Assembly: GCA_026389845.1 (NCBI GenBank)
Contig: JAPLHB010000188.1
Coordinates: forward strand, 83,424 to 147,423
Direction of reading: 5' to 3'
Source of the DNA: Chloroflexota bacterium
GTDB lineage: Bacteria > Chloroflexota > Anaerolineae > CG2-30-64-16
Length of the DNA: 64,000 nt
Of the stretch, positions 42,348 to 49,698 are shown in pieces; the first letter of the stretch is position 1, and every line of letters starts with the position of its first letter. The notes under the pieces were generated by a model. That model ran no database searches and was not told where the DNA came from. It was given only the letters and a program-made list of their open reading frames with translations. Made by a program: the position numbers and the translations under genes.

Positions 42348-43799
42348 TTACTTTTGCCCGTTGATCCAACGCTGTTCGCGTTCGACGATCGCCTGGATGC
42401 CGGCCTGAGCTTCGGCAGACAACGGCTGAGGCTTATGGGTCGCCAGGATTTTATCCACCATCACCGCCGCGCGTTGCTCCATTGTGGTCGCGCCCCGGTC
42501 CGCCCACTGCGAGTAGCCACCTTTGTCGGCCAGCTTGGAGTAGAACGGTTCGCGGTAATGCTTGATCGTGTGATCGTGGCCCAGGTAGCTGCCGGCTGGC
42601 CCCAACTCGTCAATCACGTCCAGGGCCAGCGTCTCATCGTCCACCACGACGCCCGCGGTGGCCGCGCGCAGGAAGCCGATGGTGTCGTTGCACATCATTT
42701 GCAGTTGCAGCGACCCTTGCAGTCCCGCGTCCATGAAGCCGACGTCATGCACGATGTTCGCGCCGTGTAGCAGTGCGGTCATCAGGCTCACGGTGGCCTC
42801 CATGCCGCACTGGTGATCGAGCACCTTAGAATCGGTCGAGCCGCCCAGCCCGAAAACCGGCAGATCGTAAAATTTGCCCATCGAGGTCGGCACGCCCTGC
42901 TCGTCGGCCAGGACGTAGTTGCCGACCATCGTCTTCAGGTTGTAGGGACCGCCGTTCCAGCCGGGGACTGCGATCGGCGCGCCGGGGCGGACGAGCTGCG
43001 AGAGGACGATGCCGAGCATGATGCCGGCGTTCATCGAGGCCATGCAGCCGGCCGTTGTGACCGGCGAGTTGACGCCGCCCGCGTTGAGCGGGATGTAGAG
43101 TTGGGGCAGCCCCTTCCCGGCCAGGTAGATGCACTTCTGCAGCGCCTCGGCGTTGGCGATCAGCCCCGACGTGACGTTGATATAGCAAGTGGCAAAAGGC
43201 CGCCGCTGAAACGCCTCGGCGCCGCCGGCCACGACTTCGCACATCTCGACCGCGGCCACGCACCCCTCGAAATCGGGCGAGACGAAGACGATCGGCTTGG
43301 TCGTGTGGTTAAGCATCACCTGCATCTGGTAGCGATCATAGATGCGCTGATCCACGTCTTCCGGCAGGAAGAGGGACATCACAAAGTCCAACTCGGGCAG
43401 GGCGTCCATCACGGTCGCCGCCTCGATCACGTCCTGCAAGACCGGCCTGCGCCGCTGGCCGGTGCGATGGTCAAGAATGTTCAGGCAATCGGAGCCGCCG
43501 CCGTAGTGGGTGTTGTAGCCGCCCGCTCGCAGCGCGACTTTGCCGTTCCGGTCGTAGAGGGTGATGCGGTTGGGCGCGGTCGCCAGCGCGCGCGTGACCA
43601 TGTAGGCCGGGATGCGCACGCGGATGCCATCCGCCGCCGCGCCGCCCGCCACCAGGATCTTGAGAGCCTCCTCGTCGTGGACATCCACGCCAGTTCGTGC
43701 CAGGATTTCCAGCGTCGCCGCGTGAATCTTCCCGCATTCCTGTTGCCCCATGCGGGCGTAGTGCGCGCTTGTCGTGTTCGTACCGTGCGTCGCGATCAT
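42348..43799 (-). CDS. MttB-family (non-pyrrolysine) methyltransferase 3
   Basis: 483 residues. Blocks are HYGGGSDCLNILDHRTGQRR, GLGGSTDSKVLDHQCGMEA, ANIVHDVGFMDAGLQGSLQ and ELGPAGSYLGHDHTIKHYR. No amber codon. Start ATG 43799 follows GAGGAGA. It has the best promoter in the window (TTGACA-16-TATAAT) with palindromes in and next to it, so regulated expression is likely. It diverges from the ABC importer operon, which may bring in its substrate. Confidence 0.9.
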   Translation of the reverse strand: MIATHGTNTTSAHYARMGQQECGKIHAATLEILARTGVDVHDEEALKILVAGGAAADGIRVRIPAYMVTRALATAPNRITLYDRNGKVALRAGGYNTHYGGGSDCLNILDHRTGQRRRPVLQDVIEAATVMDALPELDFVMSLFLPEDVDQRIYDRYQMQVMLNHTTKPIVFVSPDFEGCVAAVEMCEVVAGGAEAFQRRPFATCYINVTSGLIANAEALQKCIYLAGKGLPQLYIPLNAGGVNSPVTTAGCMASMNAGIMLGIVLSQLVRPGAPIAVPGWNGGPYNLKTMVGNYVLADEQGVPTSMGKFYDLPVFGLGGSTDSKVLDHQCGMEATVSLMTALLHGANIVHDVGFMDAGLQGSLQLQMMCNDTIGFLRAATAGVVVDDETLALDVIDELGPAGSYLGHDHTIKHYREPFYSKLADKGGYSQWADRGATTMEQRAAVMVDKILATHKPQPLSAEAQAGIQAIVEREQRWINGQK

Positions 43800-43844
43800 G
43801 TTTTCTCCTCGGTTGCTTGACCAATATCGTGAGGTATAATCCCT

Positions 43845-43872
43845 ATTATAGGACTAATCTATTAGATGTCAA
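43845..43872 (-). promoter_or_regulatory. Consensus promoter of MttB 3 with embedded palindrome
   Basis: Minus strand TTGACA (43867-43872), 16-bp spacer, TATAAT (43845-43850). The spacer contains the perfect palindrome ATCTATTAGAT (43857-43867), and a second inverted repeat GTTTGACACAAAC lies upstream at 43890-43902. Both suit a repressor or activator such as the GntR/FCD protein at 52800-53465, though that link is only a guess. Confidence 0.8.
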
Positions 43873-43981
43873 CCTTAGAGATATTAGCTGTTTGACACAA
43901 ACTATCAATTCTCAAAATAGACATTTCAGAGTTTGCAATCTGATACATTATGTGTTAGACTGCGGCGGCTGGAGCGAAGCG

Positions 43982-44148
43982 ATGTCACCCTGAGAACTGC
44001 CATGCCGCGCGACGGTATCCGGCGAAGCATCGAACGCCGCGGTATCGTCATTGCGAGGAGCGGGGTTTGCGACGAAGCAATCCTTCACATGCCGCGGATT
44101 GCTTCGCTCCGTTTGGCGAAAACCGCGCCGAACTGCGCTCGCAATGAC
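43982..44148. repeat. Repeat-filled intergenic region (R5 fragment and R3 copy)
   Basis: An R1/R5 fragment (CTGAGAACTGCCATGCCGCG, 43989-44008) is followed by a full R3 palindrome (44047-44148) with GTCATTGCGAGGAGCG and CTCGCAATGAC ends. Together with flanks this fills the 560-bp gap before the ABC operon; no gene seen. Confidence 0.75.
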
Positions 44149-44212
44149 GTGTCCTCCACTTTTGCGGTATACTTGCCGCCGTTTGCAGAATGGCTTTCTC
44201 AACACCTTGCGG

Positions 44213-44218
44213 TATAAT
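44213..44218 (+). promoter_or_regulatory. Possible -10 element of the ABC importer operon
   Basis: TATAAT preceded by GCGG, 145 bp upstream of the binding-protein ATG. No good -35 at the right spacing. Confidence 0.35.
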
Positions 44219-44362
44219 GTAATCCTACCGTTGTACAGATCGCCCAGAAGATGGGCAGAGAGGAGGCGCCCAGACGGTCACTGACCAGGCTCGATTATTT
44301 CAAGAGGAGAAGGCCCCACTGGATCTTGCAACCGATCCTAAACCCCACAGGAGTGTTGACCG

Positions 44363-46099
44363 ATGGAGATTATCCGAAAGAATCCCAGCAACGGCGTACA
44401 CCCGTACGTGCCGGAACTACAGGAATCGCTGCGGAAGGGCGACATCAGCCGCCGCGAGTTCTTGCGCTATGCCACGCTGTTAGGGCTGTCTTTGGGCAGC
44501 GCATCGGCGCTGGCCGCCTGCGCGCAGCCAGCGCCCGCTCCCACCGCGGTCCCTCCCACGGCCGCGGCAGCCAAAGCGGTCGAACCAACCGCGGCTCCCA
44601 AGCCGACCGATGTGCCCAAGCCCGCCGGCCCCAAGCGCGGCGGCACGGCGACCATCGCCACGCGCGTGCAGCGCATTGACCACCCGGCTCGCCTTTCCTG
44701 GATCGAGGCCGCGAATCAGCTCCGCCAGGTCTGCGAATATCTCACCTACACCGGCTACGACAACATCACCGTGCCCTGGCTCCTGGAAAAGTGGGAAGCC
44801 GACGCCGAGGTTAAGAACTGGACGCTCACCCTGCGCAAGGGCATCAAGTTCAACAACGGCCAGGAACTCACCACCGACGACGTCATCTTCAACTTCAACC
44901 AATGGCTCGACAAGGCCATCGGCTCCTCGATGCTGGGCTTGATCGGTGGCTATCTCAAGCCGACCGGTATCGAGAAGGTGGACGCCTATACCCTCAAGCT
45001 GCACCTTGATACGCCGCAGCTCGCGGTGCCGGAGCACCTGTTCCACTATCCGGCGATGATCGTGCCCAAGACGTTCGAAGGCGACATCACGAAGCAGCCC
45101 ATCGGCACCGGCCCCTTCACCCTGGAAAAGTACGTTCCAACCGAGCGCGCCGAGCTCAAGCGGCGGGACGGCTATTGGAAGATGGCTCCGGACGGCAAGG
45201 CGTTCCCCTACCTGGACAAGCTGATCTACCTTGACCTGGGCCAGGATTCCGCCGCTCAGATTGCCGCGCTGCGCGGCGGTCAGGTGGACAACATCTTCAA
45301 CCCGTCTGCCGAAATCTGGCAGGCGACCAAGGATCTGCCCGGCGTGAAGGTCTATGCATCGGACACGGCGCAGACGTTCGTCATCCGCATGCGCTCGGAC
45401 GTCAAGCCGTTCAACGACAACAAGGTACGCCAGGCGCTCAAGATGTGCATTGACCGCCAGAAGATGCTCGATCTGGCCTGGTTCGGCGAGGGTGTGCTGG
45501 CGCACGATGCTCACGTCGCGCCGATCCACCCCGAATACTGCAAGAAGGACATTCCCAAGTACGATCCCGAGGGCGCCAAGAAGCTGTTGGCCGAGGCGGG
45601 CTACCCGAACGGGCTGGAAATTGATCTTTCAACGCAGGAAGCGCGCGCCGAGCCGGCGATGGCTCAATCCCTCAAGGAATCGGCGGCCGCGGCCGGCTTC
45701 AAGATCAACCTCAAGATTCTGCCCTCCGCCCAGTACTGGGACGTCTGGACCGAGGTGCCGCTGGGCATCACCATCTGGGCGCATCGGCCATTGGGCACGA
45801 TGGCCCTGGCGCTGGCGTACACCGCCGACGAGAAGGGCGCGCCCGGCGCCTGGAACGAGACCAAGTGGATTGACGCGGAATTCAGCGATCTGCTCAAGCA
45901 GGCCGAAAAGACGCTCGACGTTGCCAAGCGCCGCGAGATCATGTGCAAGCTGGAAGACATCCAGCAGCAACGCGGCTCGGTGGGCATCGCCTTCTTCACC
46001 AAGGTGTGGAATATCTGGAACAAGAAGTTCAAGAACGTGGGCGCGCACCCGACGAACTACGATATCTTCCACGATATGTGGTTCGATCCGGAAGCGTAA
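44363..46099 (+). CDS. ABC importer substrate-binding lipoprotein (SBP family 5)
   Basis: 578 residues. A Tat-type motif SRREFLR (Arg30-Arg31) precedes a hydrophobic stretch and the lipobox SALAAC (Cys53), so it is a Tat-exported lipoprotein with a Pro/Ala/Thr linker (about 55-85). The remainder is the DppA/OppA-type two-lobe fold (WLLEKWEADAEVKNWTLTLR, FNNGQELTTDDVIFNFNQW, QPIGTGPFTLEKYVP). It delivers a peptide, opine, nickel complex or other solute to the permeases encoded next. Start ATG 44363 behind AGGAG. Confidence 0.92.
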   Translation: MEIIRKNPSNGVHPYVPELQESLRKGDISRREFLRYATLLGLSLGSASALAACAQPAPAPTAVPPTAAAAKAVEPTAAPKPTDVPKPAGPKRGGTATIATRVQRIDHPARLSWIEAANQLRQVCEYLTYTGYDNITVPWLLEKWEADAEVKNWTLTLRKGIKFNNGQELTTDDVIFNFNQWLDKAIGSSMLGLIGGYLKPTGIEKVDAYTLKLHLDTPQLAVPEHLFHYPAMIVPKTFEGDITKQPIGTGPFTLEKYVPTERAELKRRDGYWKMAPDGKAFPYLDKLIYLDLGQDSAAQIAALRGGQVDNIFNPSAEIWQATKDLPGVKVYASDTAQTFVIRMRSDVKPFNDNKVRQALKMCIDRQKMLDLAWFGEGVLAHDAHVAPIHPEYCKKDIPKYDPEGAKKLLAEAGYPNGLEIDLSTQEARAEPAMAQSLKESAAAAGFKINLKILPSAQYWDVWTEVPLGITIWAHRPLGTMALALAYTADEKGAPGAWNETKWIDAEFSDLLKQAEKTLDVAKRREIMCKLEDIQQQRGSVGIAFFTKVWNIWNKKFKNVGAHPTNYDIFHDMWFDPEA

Positions 46100-46124
46100 G
46101 GGGCGGCGTCATCCTGCCCTGTAA

Positions 46125-46224
46125 ATCAGCCGCGGATGCACACGGATGAACGCGGAGTTAGAAAGAAAAACGATCCGCGTCCATCCGCGCCGATCCGCGG
46201 CCCGCTTTCATCAGCAGGGGCCGT
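46125..46224. repeat. R2 palindrome, intergenic copy
   Basis: ATCAGCCGCGGATGCACACG ... CATCCGCGCCGATCCGCGGC forms a long imperfect hairpin. The same element lies in frame, twice, inside the membrane glycosyltransferase gene at 13361-13654. Confidence 0.85.
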
Positions 46225-46321
46225 GGTGATGGGCGCGGCATGGGCATCTGTGGATCGCCTGCTGACCGGTCGGAATCGAGGCTTCAGCTGGTTTCTGCCG
46301 TTGACCAGCGGACCGGCTAAA

Positions 46322-46462
46322 GGCAGTACCGCAAAACTCGCTTTTGTCACCCCTTCGTTGCACTCAGGGCAAGCTCTGAGCGGGTTGTTCCCGTGACTCT
46401 CGTTGCGGCGAAAAATCAGCGCAGGGTCTCGTCGTGGGCAACAGATTCTTCGCTGGTGTCAC
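46322..46462. mobile_element. MITE-like element, copy f (right half missing)
   Basis: Left arm GGCAGTACCGCAAAACTCGC, then TGTCACCCCTTCGTTGC and the R1 core up to CTTCGCTGGTGTCAC, where homology to an ABC permease begins directly. The right arm and the permease's first segment are both absent. Confidence 0.8.
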
Positions 46463-47676
46463 TGGCCCCCGGAGACGTGGCGCGACACATCCTGGGTCAA
46501 TTCGCCACGGCCGAACAGGTGGCGCTTTTGCGCGAACAGATGGGCCTGAACCAGCCGTTTTACCTCCGTTATATTGACTGGCTGGCCGGCTCCGATTGGC
46601 GTCTGACCGGGCTGGTAGGCAAACCGCTCAAACAAGTCCAGCTCAGCAAAACCGACGATCCGGTCTGGTGCGCGGCCGAGCCGGATGGCACGCTCAAACA
46701 GTGGAAGCTGAAGTCGGGTGTGCTGACCGAAATCCGGTACAAGCCGGACGGCACGCGCGAAGATGCACCCTTCGACGCCTGGCAGACCGACAAGAACGGC
46801 GACAAGGTCTTTTGGGGCGTAGACACGTCCAACCACGTCGTCCTGTGGCGGCAGACCGGCGGCGCCGCAGCCGTCGGCCCATCGTCCGCAGGGCGGACGA
46901 TGACGGAGAGCGGCGGCGAAAAGTATTATCCCATCCGCAAGGGCCTGCTGCGGGGCGACCCGGGTCTTTCGCAGCGCACCAACCGCCCCGTGTGGCCGAC
47001 GCTGTCGCGGCGCATCGGCAACTCGCTGGTGCTGGCCGGTGTTGCTTTTATCATCATCATGCCCATTGCATTGCTCCTCGGCATATTGGCCGGACTCAAA
47101 GAAGGCCGCGCCCTGGATCGCACCATTTCCCTCCTTGGCTTGCTTACCACCTCGGTGCCCGAATTCGCCACCGGCGTCTTCCTGATCCTGCTCTTTGCCT
47201 TCATATTGAAGATTCTGCCGGGCGCCACGGTGTTTGCGAGCGATATCGCGCCCTATCAAGACCCCAAGCTGATTGTCCTGCCGGTGCTGACCTTATCGCT
47301 GGCGGAGGTGGGTTATGTTTCGCGCATGACGCGCGCCAGCATGATCGAAGTGATGAACGCGCCCTACATCCGCACCGCCTTTCTCAAGGGCCTGCCCTAC
47401 TGGCGGATCGTCTTCCGGCATGCGGTGCGCAACGCGCTGATGGCCCCCATCACGGTGATCATGCTGCACGTCAATTGGCTCATCGGCGGTATCGTGGTGG
47501 TCGAGTCGCTGTTCGGCTACCCCGGCTTGGGCATGTATCTGCTGGATTCGGCCCTGTTCAAGGACGTCAACGCCATCGAAGCCGGCGCGATGTTCATGGT
47601 GGCGTTGGCCGTCGGCACGCAGTGGATTGCGGACGTTCTTTACACGTTCCTCAATCCGCGCATTCGGTATGCGTAG
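46393..47676 (+). CDS. Dipeptide-type ABC permease (DppB-like), 5' end replaced by a MITE
   Basis: Homology begins at APGDVARHILGQFATAEQVALLREQMGLNQP, which normally follows the first membrane helix. Codons before it come from the MITE, so TM1 is missing. The core domain is intact: TLSRRIGNSLVLAG, five helices, and the EAA loop PYIRTAFLKGLPYWRIVFRHAVRNA, which docks on the ATPase. A loop insertion of about 130 residues (about 75-190) precedes the core. The frame can start at GTG 46393 inside the repeat. Possibly non-functional; alternatively a later start is used. Confidence 0.75.
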   Translation: MTLVAAKNQRRVSSWATDSSLVSLAPGDVARHILGQFATAEQVALLREQMGLNQPFYLRYIDWLAGSDWRLTGLVGKPLKQVQLSKTDDPVWCAAEPDGTLKQWKLKSGVLTEIRYKPDGTREDAPFDAWQTDKNGDKVFWGVDTSNHVVLWRQTGGAAAVGPSSAGRTMTESGGEKYYPIRKGLLRGDPGLSQRTNRPVWPTLSRRIGNSLVLAGVAFIIIMPIALLLGILAGLKEGRALDRTISLLGLLTTSVPEFATGVFLILLFAFILKILPGATVFASDIAPYQDPKLIVLPVLTLSLAEVGYVSRMTRASMIEVMNAPYIRTAFLKGLPYWRIVFRHAVRNALMAPITVIMLHVNWLIGGIVVVESLFGYPGLGMYLLDSALFKDVNAIEAGAMFMVALAVGTQWIADVLYTFLNPRIRYA

Positions 47677-47745
47677 TGCGTAGTGCGTAGTGCGAAGTGC
47701 GTAGTGCGTGATTTGCTGATTTGCCGATTTGCTGATTCGTGAGAG
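47671..47745. repeat. Short tandem repeats between the two permease genes
   Basis: GTAGTGC repeated about five times (one with GAAGTGC), then GATTTGCTGATTTGCCGATT-type units. Such slippage-prone tracts may vary in length between strains. Confidence 0.8.
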
Positions 47746-47756
47746 GAAGTACGGCG

Positions 47757-48635
47757 ATGACAACGATTCCAGAGACGGGCGCTCAGAAGCGCGCTCGATC
47801 ATGGCGACGGACGTGGGAGAATCTTTCGGTGATCACCCGATCGCGCATCGCCATGATCGGGTTGACGATTGTCGTCTGTTGGGTGCTGATCGCCATTTTT
47901 GCGCCCCTCATTGCGCCGCACGACCCACTGGCGCAGGATTCGAAAGCGATCAACCAGGGGCCGACGGCAACTTACCCACTGGGGACAGACAAGCTGGGCC
48001 GCGACGTCCTCTCGCGCCTGGTCTTCGGCGCACGCACGATCCTGCTCCTGGCGCCGATTTCGGTCCTGGCGTCGGTTCTGGTCGGCGTGTTCCTGGGGCT
48101 GCTCGGCGGCTATTTCGGCGGGCTGATTGACGAGATCGTGATGCGCGTCCTCGACGCGATCATGGCGTTTCCGACGATCTTACTCTATCTCATCATCATC
48201 TCGGCCATCGGCCCTTCGGCGGCCAACGTGGTGTTGGCGATCACCTTCGTCGGCGCACCGGGCGTGGCGCGCCTGGTGCGCAGCTTGGCGCTCGACATCC
48301 GCACGCGCGACTACATCCGCGCCGCGGAGACGCGCGGCGAGAATCCGTTCTACATCATGTTCGTCGAAATCCTGCCCAACGCGCGCGGCCCACTCATCAT
48401 TGACTCGATGCTGCGCGTCGGCTACGCCATCTTTGCGATCGGTACATTGGGCTTCCTGGGCCTGGGCCTGCCCCCGCCGACGCCCGACTGGGGCGGCATG
48501 ATCAATGAGGCGCGGCGCTACATCTGGACCAATCCGCTGGGCGTCTTGTGGCCCGCGCTGGCAATTTCGAGCCTGGTCGTAGGGTTGAACCTGTTTGCGG
48601 ATGGGTTGCGGGAAGAGTCCACCAGGTACCAATAA
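47757..48635 (+). CDS. Dipeptide-type ABC permease (DppC-like)
   Basis: 292 residues from ATG 47757 (GAGAGGAAG site). An N-terminal cytoplasmic OppC-like segment and TM1 (AMIGLTIVVCWVLIAIFAPL) precede the conserved loop PLGTDKLGRDVLSRLVFGAR. The EAA motif RDYIRAAETRGENPFYIMFVEILPN follows, and GFLGLGLPPPTPDWGGMINEARRY closes the domain. It pairs with the upstream DppB-like permease to form the channel. The following gene starts directly at its stop. Confidence 0.93.
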   Translation: MTTIPETGAQKRARSWRRTWENLSVITRSRIAMIGLTIVVCWVLIAIFAPLIAPHDPLAQDSKAINQGPTATYPLGTDKLGRDVLSRLVFGARTILLLAPISVLASVLVGVFLGLLGGYFGGLIDEIVMRVLDAIMAFPTILLYLIIISAIGPSAANVVLAITFVGAPGVARLVRSLALDIRTRDYIRAAETRGENPFYIMFVEILPNARGPLIIDSMLRVGYAIFAIGTLGFLGLGLPPPTPDWGGMINEARRYIWTNPLGVLWPALAISSLVVGLNLFADGLREESTRYQ

Positions 48636-49682
48636 ATGTCCCAATCTGCAATCCTTCGGCTACGCTCAGGACAGGTCTGCAATCCGCAATCTGCAATCAA
48701 AGCCGACTTCATCGCGGCCTTCGATGTTTGGGAAGAGGCGCGACCCTATCTCGACCTGGTGGTGGACGAGTGCGAGATGCGGCTGGTGGTGCTGATGCAC
48801 GGCCAGGCGCTAACGGCTGACGAGGCCGCCGGGCTGATGGGCCTGTCGCGCGACGAGGCTGCCGCGTTTCTGACGCGCTGCTATGGACGCGGCATCGTAA
48901 ACAAGCGCGTCGAGGGCGGCGACACGCGCTACGTGCCCGCGGATTTCTACGAGCGGCTGGACTACTTCGTCAAATACGAACCGGCAAGCTGGGATGATCT
49001 GCCGGCCGAGGTGCGCCGGACCCTCGACCGTCGCTACCTGACCGAATTCATCGTCCGCCAGCGGCCCAAAGTCGAGTCGGCCCTGCGGGGCGAGGCGCGA
49101 GACGAGCTGCCGAACGATGCGGTGCTGTTGTTGAGCGAAGTCGAAGAGATGATCGAGGCGGCGACCACCATCGTGGTACTGCCGTGTGATTGCCGCCGGC
49201 TCGGCCAGAATTGCGACCGTCCCGTCGAAACTTGCATGCAGTTCGACCAGGTCGCGCTGGCCGCGCTCGACCGGGGCCACGGCCGGAGATTGACCCAAGC
49301 CGAAGCCAAAGCGCTCGTGCGCCGCGCCGATCGCAAAGGTTTGATGCACACCGGCGACAGCGAATGGCGTCAGCACGAATTGCGGACGCTGTGTAATTGC
49401 TGCGCCTGCGATTGTTATCCGTTCCGCGCCGCCGCCGAGTTGGGCAGCAAAGATGTGTGGCCCAGGAGCCGCTACGTTGCCGTTCACGATGGCGAGCAGT
49501 GCAATCTGTGCGGATCGTGCGTCAAGCGCTGCCATTTCCAGGCCTTCTACCACGATGGCACGACGGCGCTCGTCGAGGACAAGGTCAGACCCAACGTTCG
49601 CTTCGACCCAGGCAAATGCTGGGGCTGTGGCCTGTGCGCCAACACGTGCCCCAGCGACGCCATCGCGATGAAGAAGTTGTGA
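48636..49682 (+). CDS. Cysteine-rich Fe-S protein inside the ABC operon
   Basis: 348 residues. A winged-helix-like N-terminal half (about 45-120) is followed by CDCRRLGQNCDRPVETC and CNCCACDCYPF, extra cysteine clusters. Two classical 4Fe-4S motifs close the protein: CNLCGSCVKRCHF and CWGCGLCANTCPSDAI. Similar ferredoxin-like proteins occur in anaerobes beside corrinoid and methyl-transfer genes, but I cannot name a function. The first about 22 codons are repeat-derived (CAATCTGCAATC units), so the native start may be further down. Presence in a transporter operon is unusual. Confidence 0.8.
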   Translation: MSQSAILRLRSGQVCNPQSAIKADFIAAFDVWEEARPYLDLVVDECEMRLVVLMHGQALTADEAAGLMGLSRDEAAAFLTRCYGRGIVNKRVEGGDTRYVPADFYERLDYFVKYEPASWDDLPAEVRRTLDRRYLTEFIVRQRPKVESALRGEARDELPNDAVLLLSEVEEMIEAATTIVVLPCDCRRLGQNCDRPVETCMQFDQVALAALDRGHGRRLTQAEAKALVRRADRKGLMHTGDSEWRQHELRTLCNCCACDCYPFRAAAELGSKDVWPRSRYVAVHDGEQCNLCGSCVKRCHFQAFYHDGTTALVEDKVRPNVRFDPGKCWGCGLCANTCPSDAIAMKKL

Positions 49683-49698
49683 TGTAGGGAGAACGTCT

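Noticed and set aside
30835..43799. Pyrrolysine-containing MttB genes
   Set aside because: All three frames lack an internal amber codon, so they are non-pyrrolysine homologues.
43820..43845. A second TATAAT on the plus strand facing the ABC operon
   Set aside because: It lies inside the MttB 3 promoter and is far from any plus-strand gene; a -10 nearer the operon is likelier.
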